A DNA stretch of 35,016 nucleotides. Source: a virus. The notes under the pieces were generated by a model. That model had not been told where the DNA came from and ran no database searches. It saw only the letters and a list, made by a program, of their open reading frames with translations. Location of the stretch: the IMG/VR virus record IMGVR_UViG_3300042883_001898, positions 1 through 35,016 of that record; one strand, 5' to 3'. Shown piece after piece: positions 11,421-18,647 of the stretch; position 1 is the stretch's first letter, and each line of letters opens with the position of its first letter. The translations under genes were made by a program, and so were the position numbers.

Positions 11421-12569
11421 ATGAACATCACCACGCTCTTCCGCAATTTCGACCTGGAACCAGCAGATCAGATCGCCTTCGTCCAGGCGTTGCAGATTGG
11501 TCTCAAACTGTTTCCGAGTAACGAGTGTTGGCCGATGGACCAGGTGCGTCACATCGCGTTCGAGGGCTTCAACACCTCCAGGAAGACAACCCTGATCTAC
11601 CGAGGCGTCGATGCCAGACCGCTTCTTCTGGCGCTATCGGGTCAATTCCAAGGGGATGATGAGATCGCGATCCGCCGTCACATCTGCTCCTCCCCCTACT
11701 GTTTGAACCCCACGCACTACTTCTGGGGGACGAAAAGCCAGTTGATGCTGCAACAGCAGTCCAACCGCAAAAAGGGTTCCCTGTCGGTGGACCTGATTCA
11801 GAAGCTGCGGGTGGGGCGGCAGGAAGGGAAGCGGGTTTTGGATTTAGCGCGGCAATACAAGGTTCCCTACCACACGGCGAGGCGGATCTGTGCGGGTGAG
11901 ACTTATGAGAATCTAAATGAGATCAAAGAGGAGCTGCCGACCGAGGCGACGTGGAATCTCATCAATGAAATTTGCGCTTACATCATTAATTGCTACCCTG
12001 AAGAAGCGAAAGAGTACAGCTTGGCCGTGCAGGTCTCCAATACACTCGAATGCCCCTGGCATCGAAACGGCTTCCCAGGCCACAAGGGCAACTTTGGACT
12101 CATGGGAGAATGCTTGGACTGCATGGAAGAACTGAAAAAAGGTCGCTGCTCTGTCGACGTCACCAACTTTGACGTCAACTGGTACTGGCAGGTCAAACGA
12201 TTCTGGGAACAGGTCGACATCAAAGGTGAAGATGAGTGCTGGCCTTGGCTCGGCGCCACGCGAAAAGACAACACCGAATCCACCGCCTACTTCCCCAGCC
12301 CCTTCCACTCCGGCAAGGTTCATTCTGCTTCCAGGGTGGCTTTTTGGTTAAGCCGTGGCTACACCGGAAAGTACAGGGTTTTTGCTCGCCCAGAGTGCGA
12401 AAAGTTTTGTTGTAATCCTAAACATTTACACATTCGGGAGATTAAGGATCTAGCTGAACCCGCTAGTATGGGGGAAATAAAGCTGACCCATGGAAACATC
12501 TTCGAGTCCTATCGAAAAAATCTGTCAGAAAAACAGTCAAGTCCTCCCAACCAATTACCATCTTCCTGA
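11421..12569 (+). CDS. HNH-like protein with two zinc/HNH modules and an HTH
   Basis: A 382-aa protein of three parts. Residues about 30-110 hold NECWPMDQVRHIAFEG, then RRHICSSPYCLNPTHYFWGT. The last ~120 residues before the tail hold EDECWPWLGATRK, SASRVAFWLSRG and CEKFCCNPKHLHI. Both follow the 'eCW.W.G ... R..y....G ... C.NP.Hl' order of HNH_3-type homing nucleases, the second more closely. Between them, DLARQYKVPYHTARRICAG reads as a helix-turn-helix like those used for DNA recognition. A Cys pair with CPWH near 215 may be a third zinc site. The catalytic His pair of HNH is not clearly present in either module, so activity is uncertain. Start set by the promoter at 11369. Confidence 0.7.
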   Translation: MNITTLFRNFDLEPADQIAFVQALQIGLKLFPSNECWPMDQVRHIAFEGFNTSRKTTLIYRGVDARPLLLALSGQFQGDDEIAIRRHICSSPYCLNPTHYFWGTKSQLMLQQQSNRKKGSLSVDLIQKLRVGRQEGKRVLDLARQYKVPYHTARRICAGETYENLNEIKEELPTEATWNLINEICAYIINCYPEEAKEYSLAVQVSNTLECPWHRNGFPGHKGNFGLMGECLDCMEELKKGRCSVDVTNFDVNWYWQVKRFWEQVDIKGEDECWPWLGATRKDNTESTAYFPSPFHSGKVHSASRVAFWLSRGYTGKYRVFARPECEKFCCNPKHLHIREIKDLAEPASMGEIKLTHGNIFESYRKNLSEKQSSPPNQLPSS

Positions 12570-12807
12570 GCGGTCATATTATGGTTGTGTGAAGCTCGGA
12601 AGTGACAACCACTACACGCCTTTCTACGATACGTTTGAAGAAGCACTCCTTGAGCTGCGTTGCCTGGAAAAGCGACTCAGCTATGAGACGGTCGAAACCA
12701 TTGAAATGGAAGGGTATTATCCTCAGCGGGCAATCCTGATCGAGGAAAAATACCAAGCATCTGGTCGCACCAATGGGCTGTATTCTGGTCTAACTACTGT
12801 AAACTAA
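12490..12807 (+). CDS. Hypothetical protein (105 aa)
   Basis: Starts at ATG 12490 inside the end of the HNH-like gene (80-nt overlap in another frame). The first ~25 residues, which fall in the overlap, are low-complexity, so a later start is possible. From about residue 24 the protein reads HLPERSYYGCVKLG, DTFEEALLELRCLEKRL and VETIEMEGYYPQRAILIEEKY, a regular beta-alpha-beta pattern that looks real. No family recognised. Confidence 0.62.
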   Translation: METSSSPIEKICQKNSQVLPTNYHLPERSYYGCVKLGSDNHYTPFYDTFEEALLELRCLEKRLSYETVETIEMEGYYPQRAILIEEKYQASGRTNGLYSGLTTVN

Positions 12808-12819
12808 TAAAAAGTTAAA

Positions 12820-12846
12820 GGGCAGCGAGGCGGCAACCTCCTGCCC
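12820..12846 (+). repeat. Hairpin before the HNH-AP2 gene
   Basis: GGGCA/TGCCC with inner GAGG/CCTC around a 6-nt loop, in the 62-nt gap before ATG 12870. No T-run follows. It may be a terminator remnant or limit expression of the nuclease gene. Confidence 0.4.
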
Positions 12847-12869
12847 ACGGCAACCAAGCACCTGGTCAC

Positions 12870-13403
12870 ATGAAAATCTTACCACTTCCTCCGTTGGAGT
12901 TTCTGGAGGAGTACTTCAAAGTCGACAAAACCTCACCAAGTGGTTTGAGGTGGAAAAAATTGCAGGCTCCCTGCCAGAAAAAACCCGGAGATGTGGCCGG
13001 TGGACACTCTCATAAAGGGTACTGGAAGGTCTCAATAACATACAAAGGCGTCAAATATTCATTGAGAACTCATAGGATTGTTGTATTTTTAAAGACAAAA
13101 ATAGACCCAGGACAAAATCAAGTAGATCATATTATCGGCAAGTCCGATAATACAGAAGTGCGCACAGCAACCCCATCTCAAAATGGTGCAAACTCAAAAA
13201 AATGGAATAAAAAGACGAGCAGCATCTACAAAGGAGTGTATTGGAATACGGGATGCAATAAGTGGTTGGTCAAAATTGGCGTCAACCGAAAGCGGATACA
13301 TTTAGGGGTATTTGCATGCGAAAAAGAAGCCGCAAAAGCCTACAACAGGGCCGCGATTAAGTATTTTGGCGAGTTTGCTAGACTTAACAATATTGAAGAC
13401 TAA
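12870..13403 (+). CDS. HNH homing endonuclease with AP2 DNA-binding domain
   Basis: A 177-aa free-standing homing nuclease. The HNH_3 part (about 55-110) holds YSLRTHRIVVFL, VDHIIGKSDNTEVRTATPS and QNGANSKK, with the catalytic His in VDHI. The C-terminal AP2 domain (about 117-175) reads SIYKGVYWNTGCNKWLVKIG, then LGVFACEKEAAKAYNRAA and YFGEFARLN, a classic AP2 signature. These elements cut intron-less or intron-containing alleles and spread with flanking DNA. Codon use is more AT-rich than in the neighbouring replication genes, fitting recent acquisition. It directly precedes the PPC-like gene with an 11-nt gap. Confidence 0.93.
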   Translation: MKILPLPPLEFLEEYFKVDKTSPSGLRWKKLQAPCQKKPGDVAGGHSHKGYWKVSITYKGVKYSLRTHRIVVFLKTKIDPGQNQVDHIIGKSDNTEVRTATPSQNGANSKKWNKKTSSIYKGVYWNTGCNKWLVKIGVNRKRIHLGVFACEKEAAKAYNRAAIKYFGEFARLNNIED

Positions 13404-13414
13404 GCAGGCTTGAC

Positions 13415-14086
13415 GTGGCAAGATTCTTAACTACAATTCCATCAAACCTGGGATACTACAATCTTGGTACCGTTGAAAGCTACCCTGTTGGCGGTACAGG
13501 GCCTACAGCCTATGGCGCAACTTCATACTTTGGAAGTGATCCGCTGCCTGCAACTCCTGGAGATAGCGTTAATAACCCTATCGATCTGGGGGATTTTTCA
13601 AGTGTATTCAAATCGATCACGATAAGCAATACTCACGGTGGTTTATCTCGCCGTCAAAGTACGTTTTATCGGATCAAATTAACTCGCCCCAGGTCCATCC
13701 AATTTGTACAAAATTTTAGCCAGTTTGCATATACCGAAAACACAAATCGCAACACCTTATTAGCTTTTTACAGGGTTGAAGAAGGTACCAAGCGGGTTGA
13801 GTTGCCGATTAACGACAGTGGGTACGTGTTTAGTTCCACTGGAGTCGATGACGACGAATATGAGACAACAAACGGCGATTACCCCAGCACCAAATTAGAT
13901 CCAGGGAACTACATGTTCCTAATCACCAACGATATCCGTTATTTAGAAACAACCTACTCCATCACCGTCGGCGTCTCAATTACCGACTGGCGATTTGTTG
14001 CAGAAACAGTTGAAGATTCCCTGGATTTCGACCTTGTGACGGAAGGCGTAGAGGAGGTTATCGATTTCGGCTCCCTTGCAGCCTAA
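13415..14086 (+). CDS. PPC-like beta-sandwich protein, possible virion protein (223 aa)
   Basis: GTG start, 11 nt after the homing nuclease. Residues about 50-185 resemble a bacterial pre-peptidase C-terminal (PPC) domain: DSVNNPIDLGDFSS, STFYRIKLTRPRSIQFVQ, TLLAFYRVEEG, then LDPGNYMFLITND and TTYSITVGVSI. PPC domains are beta sandwiches found at the end of secreted proteases and in some surface proteins. The N-terminus is Gly/Tyr/Pro-rich, and the C-terminus is acidic (VEDSLDFDLVTEG). No catalytic domain is present, so it may be an adhesion or decoration protein. Virion role is inferred. Confidence 0.65.
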   Translation: MARFLTTIPSNLGYYNLGTVESYPVGGTGPTAYGATSYFGSDPLPATPGDSVNNPIDLGDFSSVFKSITISNTHGGLSRRQSTFYRIKLTRPRSIQFVQNFSQFAYTENTNRNTLLAFYRVEEGTKRVELPINDSGYVFSSTGVDDDEYETTNGDYPSTKLDPGNYMFLITNDIRYLETTYSITVGVSITDWRFVAETVEDSLDFDLVTEGVEEVIDFGSLAA

Positions 14087-14089
14087 TAA

Positions 14090-14102
14090 GTTAGCTGCTA
14101 AC
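14090..14102. promoter_or_regulatory. Palindrome upstream of the Phd/YefM-like gene
   Basis: Perfect 13-nt palindrome GTTAGC-T-GCTAAC, 24 nt before ATG 14126. Phd/YefM antitoxins bind palindromes near their own promoters, so this could be an autoregulatory operator. No clear -10/-35 pair is visible. Confidence 0.35.
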
Positions 14103-14125
14103 CTATTGATACCGTTTAAATAACC

Positions 14126-14365
14126 ATGAAAGTCATCACCCTACAGCAATTGATGGATGATTTTGACAACATCATGGATGACGTTGGAGACAACAAACAG
14201 TATTACCGAATTCAATCTGATCAGGGTGATTGCATCCTGATGCCTCACGATGAATTTGATGTTCTACGTGATACCTACCAGGAATGGGTAGAGGAACCAC
14301 AAATCGACCCCTTTCCTCTCCCGGTTGAATACGTCGGAGACGCCGAACCGGAGCCGCTTCAGTAA
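14126..14365 (+). CDS. Phd/YefM-type antitoxin-like protein (79 aa)
   Basis: The N-terminal 50 residues read MKVITLQQLMDDFDNIMDDV, YYRIQSDQGDCILMPHDEF and VLRDTY. This matches the Phd/YefM fold: 'M.vit..el..n....ld.v' helix, then an extended strand 'yrIqsd.Gd.iLmp.deF..L.dty'. In type II systems these proteins neutralise a RelE/Doc toxin and repress the operon. The C-terminus is acidic and Pro-rich (PQIDPFPLPVEYVGDAEPEP) rather than a typical toxin-binding tail. No toxin gene is adjacent. An orphan antitoxin that counters a host toxin, or a plain regulator, is possible. Confidence 0.78.
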   Translation: MKVITLQQLMDDFDNIMDDVGDNKQYYRIQSDQGDCILMPHDEFDVLRDTYQEWVEEPQIDPFPLPVEYVGDAEPEPLQ

Positions 14366-14383
14366 TTTATTTTCTGGAGCGTA

Positions 14384-14824
14384 TCAGCTCACATTGGTAA
14401 TGGTCCGCTGAGCCCAAGACGGAGTTTCATCAATCGTCGGAGTCGGTCTTTCACCGATTTTCTTAAGGGCTTCAGCGTATTCTTTTTGTGCTTCGCTCAG
14501 TTGCTGCTCAGCAGCTTTTTTCAGCGGCTCAAACTGATTTTTCCTACCGGTCGATTCTTCGACGTATTTATCACCAAGAGGGACAGTCGCTAAATAAGAA
14601 GCAGCTTCAAGTTGACGGCGGGCAGCCTGGCGAGCACCAAGTTCAGCAGGTGTGCCAACCTCTTGATACCGCTGCTCTGCGATCTTTCCGGTCTCTTCTT
14701 GAATACTGCGCAACTGACCGGCAAGATCTTGGTAGCTCTCCAGTGGGGTCGTCGATTGATACGTGGTCGGTGCCGTCGGTGATGGCATGATCACACTTGG
14801 AGGAGAAGGCCTGCTACCACCCAT
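14384..14824 (-). CDS. Hypothetical coiled-coil protein, possible virion protein (146 aa)
   Basis: The N-terminus is low-complexity Pro/Ser/Thr (SRPSPPSVIMPSPTAPTT), followed by ~90 residues of charged helix such as LEAASYLATVPLGD and PLKKAAEQQLSEAQKEYAEA, likely a coiled coil. The composition resembles the 322-aa and 108-aa virion-type proteins at 9588-10885. No family recognised. Divergent from the operon beginning at 14880, with 55 nt between the start codons. Confidence 0.68.
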   Translation of the reverse strand: MGGSRPSPPSVIMPSPTAPTTYQSTTPLESYQDLAGQLRSIQEETGKIAEQRYQEVGTPAELGARQAARRQLEAASYLATVPLGDKYVEESTGRKNQFEPLKKAAEQQLSEAQKEYAEALKKIGERPTPTIDETPSWAQRTITNVS

Positions 14825-14879
14825 TGTCTTACTTAAATTTTACTTCTACACTGATTCTATCCGTGACAAACCCGTACAA

Positions 14880-15284
14880 ATGTTGAGCTCCGATCCAACC
14901 CAGGGGTCCGAGAATGAGAATCAAGAAAAGTTCGGCATACGTAAGAGTACGCTTCATGGTCAAAAATATCCCTATATCGAAGAGTTTAGCGAGTTCTTAG
15001 CCAGTGTGTCCACTAAAGCGCTCAAATACCAACTGATGACCTCCCAACAGCGTTTAATGGCTAAGGCCCTTTGGGAGGCTACCAATTTCGGCGGCTCTAA
15101 AGAGAAGTGCATAGAGCATCTTACCAAGATATACGGACCACGGTGGCGTCAGGTCACCACGTTCGAAGAACACATGGAAGAAGAACGCGCTTACTGCGAG
15201 TATGTGCTGATTCTGGATCACATGAGGCAGTGGGACAAGCATCAAAAATTAGCTACACTTTGCGAAAGGCAGCCTAATCAATGA
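14880..15284 (+). CDS. Hypothetical protein (134 aa)
   Basis: Start set at ATG 14880; the frame is open further upstream but that part overlaps the divergent gene and is unlike a protein. Contains KYPYIEEFSEFLASVSTKAL, QRLMAKALWEATNFGGSKEK and EEERAYCEYVLILDHMRQWD. All-helical and charged. No family recognised. The first gene of a tight plus-strand operon; its stop overlaps the next ATG by 4 nt (ATGA). Confidence 0.68.
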   Translation: MLSSDPTQGSENENQEKFGIRKSTLHGQKYPYIEEFSEFLASVSTKALKYQLMTSQQRLMAKALWEATNFGGSKEKCIEHLTKIYGPRWRQVTTFEEHMEEERAYCEYVLILDHMRQWDKHQKLATLCERQPNQ

Positions 15285-15877
15285 CGGAGAACAGGGTCGA
15301 AGACTGGCTCGACATTCTTGACAAAACTGAATTTGAGCTAGACGCAGACGCTGGGAATACCTACCAGAGCTACCGGTTCGCTTCTCTGGACATCAATGAG
15401 GTGACTGTCGACAATTATAAAGACAAGCTGGTTAATTCCCTGGCGGAACAGGTTGAGATCTTTCTACCACCCTCCGGTAGCTTTGAAACACTGGATCTTC
15501 GGCGGTACCTTGAGCTCGTCTCCAGTTATGAAACCAGTACAACGGACCTGATGATGGGCCTGTCGCTGGCTGATCAAATCCGACTGACGTTCAGCGATAT
15601 GAAAACCAGCACCATCTGCGACCGCTACCCGGACATTGGCTTGGCTGAGAAACGGAGGTATCGTTGCGTAGCCGAATATCTTATCCGCCAGGGGGAACTG
15701 ACGAAGCTACGGGATGAGCACGGGAAACTGATTAAAAAAATTGGTAATATGCAGAAAGCTGTGGTTTTATACAAACCACTACCCAAGTTATTGGAGACTC
15801 TCAAGCGCTCTGGATTGGGACATCTCGTCAAAAAGAGTCAGGAAACCCAACCAAGCGAATCACAACAAGCGCAGTAA
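15281..15877 (+). CDS. Hypothetical protein (198 aa)
   Basis: Coupled to the previous gene by ATGA overlap. A 198-residue helical protein with segments DLMMGLSLADQIRLTFSDMK, ICDRYPDIGLAEKRRYRCV and KLRDEHGKLIKKIGNMQKAV, and a low-complexity Gln/Ser end. The middle resembles a small helical bundle that could bind nucleic acid, but there is no match to a known family. Its stop is 22 nt before the next start. Confidence 0.7.
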   Translation: MTENRVEDWLDILDKTEFELDADAGNTYQSYRFASLDINEVTVDNYKDKLVNSLAEQVEIFLPPSGSFETLDLRRYLELVSSYETSTTDLMMGLSLADQIRLTFSDMKTSTICDRYPDIGLAEKRRYRCVAEYLIRQGELTKLRDEHGKLIKKIGNMQKAVVLYKPLPKLLETLKRSGLGHLVKKSQETQPSESQQAQ

Positions 15878-15899
15878 ACTTAAACAACCGGAGAAAACC

Positions 15900-16307
15900 A
15901 TGACTGAACGCCGTAACAAGATGATTAGCAGGCTCATGTTGTCTGCACCCAATGAAACTGAGCAAACCATGATGAAGCTTGTGGTGGAACGAATTTGCAT
16001 CGACATGTGTGAATTTTTTTCCAAGTTTTACGCTTTACAAGGTCCTGGCGCAGTAATTTATATTCCGGATGCTGAGGATCCCAAAGATTCGATGTTTTAT
16101 CTGCCCCTCGAAGCGTTAATGAACGCACTTAATGACTTCAATAGTCGAGATATGGAGGGGCCTGCAGACGTGATGAAGAAGGCTATTGTCCGAGCAGAAA
16201 CAGTTGATCCCAGTAAGGAATCCTTGTTTATCATCCAGGACAAGGACCAAATGTCACTAATTCACTATAAACACGAAAACCCGGACAATTCGTTTCTTCG
16301 GATGTGA
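15900..16307 (+). CDS. Hypothetical protein (135 aa)
   Basis: Start at ATG 15900, preceded by a good GGAG site at 15890-15893. Contains RICIDMCEFFSKFYALQGPG, VIYIPDAEDPKDSMFYLPLE and SLFIIQDKDQMSLIHY, a mixed alpha/beta arrangement. No family recognised. Its stop overlaps the start of the methyltransferase-like gene (GTGA), so it is translated in the same operon. Confidence 0.7.
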   Translation: MTERRNKMISRLMLSAPNETEQTMMKLVVERICIDMCEFFSKFYALQGPGAVIYIPDAEDPKDSMFYLPLEALMNALNDFNSRDMEGPADVMKKAIVRAETVDPSKESLFIIQDKDQMSLIHYKHENPDNSFLRM

Positions 16308-16930
16308 ATACACCTCAGCAGCGGTTTTTAGTACGCGAAAAGTACTTCAGCCGAATTCGTCATATCCGTGACGATTGGGTGACTCCAGTTGAATACGTAC
16401 CTTATATTGATGCCCTGCTGGGTGATATCGATTTAGATCCCTGCTCGACCCATCGGGCCAATAGCGAGTTCATCAGAGCAAAGCGGATCTATACGCTGGA
16501 TGATGATGGGCTCAATATCGAGGAGCCATGGAAGGGAGTCACCTACCTGTTCCCACCAACCTACGGGCGCTGCTCTTTTAATAAGGAGCGTGGGACCTGG
16601 CGGTGGAGCCTGAAGGCTGGTCACGGCGCCAAAGCCCCGTCCGTGATCTGGTTCCGACGCCTTTATAAAGAGTGGAAGCTGCGCAATATCCCCGAGGCTT
16701 TGTTCTTCACGATTTATCCGGAAATGATGAGGGTTTGCCCGGAAATTTGGGATCTACCGATGTGTATTCCTACGGATCGGGCCAACTTGATCCATGGCGC
16801 CAGGTTTTACCGTCTGGATACACCAATTCACTGGGGGTATTTTATTTACCTACCTCCCCTTACATTTGATTTAGACCCTGTCGAAAAATTTAGAACTATT
16901 TTTTCGAATCTTGGTCGAATTATTGTGTAG
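16304..16930 (+). CDS. Phage Dam-like N6-adenine methyltransferase with altered motif IV
   Basis: GTG start coupled to the preceding gene by a GTGA overlap. The N-terminal half follows the phage Dam (PF05869-type) pattern: DDWVTPVEYVPYIDALLG, DIDLDPCSTHRANS, YTLDDDGLNIEEPWKG. The segment where the catalytic (D/N)PPY should be reads YLFPPTYGRCSFN, so the acidic/Asn residue and the aromatic after the prolines are replaced (FPPT). C-terminal motifs for target recognition remain, such as RANLIHGARFYRL. The enzyme may be inactive, use a variant mechanism, or bind DNA without modifying it. Its last 11 nt overlap the convergent 76-aa gene. Confidence 0.75.
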   Translation: MNTPQQRFLVREKYFSRIRHIRDDWVTPVEYVPYIDALLGDIDLDPCSTHRANSEFIRAKRIYTLDDDGLNIEEPWKGVTYLFPPTYGRCSFNKERGTWRWSLKAGHGAKAPSVIWFRRLYKEWKLRNIPEALFFTIYPEMMRVCPEIWDLPMCIPTDRANLIHGARFYRLDTPIHWGYFIYLPPLTFDLDPVEKFRTIFSNLGRIIV

Positions 16931-17150
16931 CTCGGAAGGCGTTACGGAAGCTATAGCTAGCACTGCCTGGTCCGTTCACAATAAATTTATCTTCATTCCC
17001 AAGATCAGAACCATAACCAGGCTTTTGCTCCTCGCGCATTCGGCTGATGTAGCTATTTAAAAATGCTTTACCGGCTGAATTATCGAGTGCTCCTTTGCCA
17101 GCCGTGTAGCGGGCATCAACATCGTAAGTTTGGCTAAACTGTGGTTTCAT
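16920..17150 (-). CDS. Small virion-type protein with NSAG motif (76 aa)
   Basis: Start chosen at ATG 17150 because from there the protein is coherent; a longer frame up to 17204 adds an unlikely Cys-containing stretch. Contains FSQTYDVDARYTAGKGALDN, SAGKAFLNSYISRMREEQKP and SASYSFRNAFRATQ. The NSAG..(F/Y)L..YI..M segment recurs in the 108-aa protein at 9588-9914. Disordered, Tyr/Gly/Asn-rich. Its start faces that of the Nmad1-like gene (17175), and its end overlaps the methyltransferase-like gene. Confidence 0.65.
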   Translation of the reverse strand: MKPQFSQTYDVDARYTAGKGALDNSAGKAFLNSYISRMREEQKPGYGSDLGNEDKFIVNGPGSASYSFRNAFRATQ

Positions 17151-17174
17151 GTAGGTATTCTGACAGCCCTGAAC

Positions 17175-17486
17175 ATGACTCAGTTCTTCAACACGCAAGC
17201 CCACATCGCGGTAATCTGTGACGAGGTGAAAGAGCTTCTAATTGAGAAGAATAAGAAATATGGTGATTCGGCTTTAAATCCATCACGAATCTTTAGTAAG
17301 GCAAATGCTGTCGAGCAGATCCTTGTTCGGATTGATGATAAACTAAGCAGAATAAAGTCCGGGGCTGGTCTTCTCGCTAATGACGAAGACGTGATAATGG
17401 ATCTTATGGGCTACTTAGTGCTCCTTAAGATCGCCCTGAAACGCGAATCAACAACAGAAGTCGAATGCAATACGACGAATTTATAG
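17175..17486 (+). CDS. DUF1599/Nmad1-like protein (103 aa)
   Basis: Start at ATG 17175; upstream in-frame sequence overlaps the divergent gene. Contains ICDEVKELLIEKNKKYGDSA, EQILVRIDDKLSRIKSG and DEDVIMDLMGYLVLLKIAL. This order (N.KYGdS, lvRidDKl.Ri, dE....DL.GY..L) is the signature of the DUF1599 / nucleotide-modification-associated-domain-1 family, an all-helical fold related in shape to MazG-type pyrophosphatases. Those proteins are often next to nucleotide-modification genes in phages. It lies directly after the Dam-like gene, which fits that context. Biochemical function is not established. Confidence 0.83.
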   Translation: MTQFFNTQAHIAVICDEVKELLIEKNKKYGDSALNPSRIFSKANAVEQILVRIDDKLSRIKSGAGLLANDEDVIMDLMGYLVLLKIALKRESTTEVECNTTNL

Positions 17487-17668
17487 ACAATTACTCGCTG
17501 GAACTGCAGTTAATCGATGCGCTAGATCAAATCAAGGATCTATCCCCGGACGCGGCGGAGATCCTAGACCGCTGGGTTTCTCATTCCAAAGACGAAAAAA
17601 ATGCTTCAGAGCATGTCCAGACGGATCCCAGCTCAGTATCTTCCCTTCCAGATACTCAATCGCCTTGA
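17465..17668 (+). CDS. Small hypothetical protein (67 aa)
   Basis: Starts at ATG 17465, 22 nt inside the Nmad1-like gene. Acidic, helical first half (DNYSLELQLIDALDQIKDLS, AAEILDRWVSHSKDEKN) and a Ser/Pro-rich second half. The last 137 nt are antisense to the C-terminus of the lysozyme-like gene, so one of the two may be shorter than annotated. The first ~45 residues look like a real protein. Confidence 0.5.
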   Translation: MQYDEFIDNYSLELQLIDALDQIKDLSPDAAEILDRWVSHSKDEKNASEHVQTDPSSVSSLPDTQSP

Positions 17669-18302
17669 TTTGATTATGGACTCCCGTGTAAGTCTCGGGT
17701 AAGTTCAACAGACAAACCTTGAGTTTGCAGTTGTGTTCCGTGAAGGTGGGAATCTCCCTGTCGGGAGCTAAAAACGTATCCAGTTCTGCCCGCCGTCGGT
17801 TGACAATTGATTCACCGCCAGAAAGCCACATCTTATTGATGTATGGACTCCACTCACGAATGATCTCTTTTTTGCTGGCGTGAGAGTTAATCAGAGCCAG
17901 CAGGCGCGATTCCTTAAAGCCCGTCACTCCTAAGTTGTGTGCGAATGACATGATGGCCGCCTTTCGGTTCTTATTTAAAGGCACAAAAATATACGGTTCG
18001 ATCTGTTTGGTAAATTCTTTTAGATCCTCAATCAGCTGCTCTTCAATCTGTTTTCGGGTCGCGACTTCGTGGTATCCAACCCAGTGCTTGTTTATTTTCT
18101 TGCTACCGTATCCAATGCGCCAGATGTCCTCTCCGTATTCTTTGTATGAACCAAAACGCCCCATACCTAAATTGGTACGGGGCTGCGTGTGGCGTTTAAT
18201 TAGTTCAACTCCTTTCGGAGTGAGCAGCGGGTACTCACTCCAATCTTCAGTATTCTTACGGGACGACGACGCTGCCAGTGTAGGAAACTTCAGAATAGCC
18301 AT
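17532..18302 (-). CDS. Lysozyme-like (GH24-type) protein lacking the catalytic Glu
   Basis: A 256-aa protein. The first ~170 residues keep the GH24 layout: LLTPKGVELIKRH, DIWRIGYGSKKI, RKAAIMSFAHNLG, FKESRLLALIN and VNRRRAELDTFL. In active GH24 enzymes the first helix ends in (F/Y)EG; here that position reads IKRHTQPRT, so the catalytic Glu is missing, while the true endolysin at 22824-24071 has KLIKSFEG. The C-terminal ~80 residues end in a basic Pro/Gly tail. I recall similar proteins in cyanophages, some called lysozyme. A structural or baseplate role, or a changed catalytic centre, is more likely than host lysis. It starts 47 nt inside the gene ahead of it. Confidence 0.8.
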   Translation of the reverse strand: MAILKFPTLAASSSRKNTEDWSEYPLLTPKGVELIKRHTQPRTNLGMGRFGSYKEYGEDIWRIGYGSKKINKHWVGYHEVATRKQIEEQLIEDLKEFTKQIEPYIFVPLNKNRKAAIMSFAHNLGVTGFKESRLLALINSHASKKEIIREWSPYINKMWLSGGESIVNRRRAELDTFLAPDREIPTFTEHNCKLKVCLLNLPETYTGVHNQIKAIEYLEGKILSWDPSGHALKHFFRLWNEKPSGLGSPPRPGIDP

Positions 18303-18642
18303 CCAAAGTTAGCAGCACCACGTAGTCTTTGGCAGCGTTGGTCACAGTAACGGCCACAGCGCCCTTACCAGAACCGTTCTTCACGATATTGCTGTACTTG
18401 GTGTAGCCAGTCGGAGCATTACCAGCGGTGTACGCGTCCTCTTGGAAGATCTCCATCGTGTTAATGCCGCTGGTTTTATCCAGCTTGACGATGATGTCGC
18501 CAGTGTTGCCGGGGTTCACCCGGAATCCACGGATGTTCAGACCACCAGTGGAACCGGCAGAGGTGTTGCCCAGATAGGTGACGTCGGAACCGCTGTCAAC
18601 TTGGAACGTGTCGAGGGTACCTTTGATCGTGCGGGTGGCCAT
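18256..18642 (-). CDS. Hypothetical beta-rich virion protein (128 aa)
   Basis: Gly/Thr/Val/Asn-rich, no charged clusters. Segments: DSGSDVTYLGNTSAGSTGGL, DIIVKLDKTSGINTM and KDYVVLLTLDGYSEVSYTGS. This alternation of hydrophobic and polar residues suggests an all-beta fold like phage decoration or fibre-tip proteins. No family recognised. It lies 5 nt after the NblA-like gene (upstream on this strand) and overlaps the lysozyme-like gene's start. High third-position GC suggests strong expression. Confidence 0.72.
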   Translation of the reverse strand: MATRTIKGTLDTFQVDSGSDVTYLGNTSAGSTGGLNIRGFRVNPGNTGDIIVKLDKTSGINTMEIFQEDAYTAGNAPTGYTKYSNIVKNGSGKGAVAVTVTNAAKDYVVLLTLDGYSEVSYTGSVVVP

Positions 18643-18647
18643 GGTGG

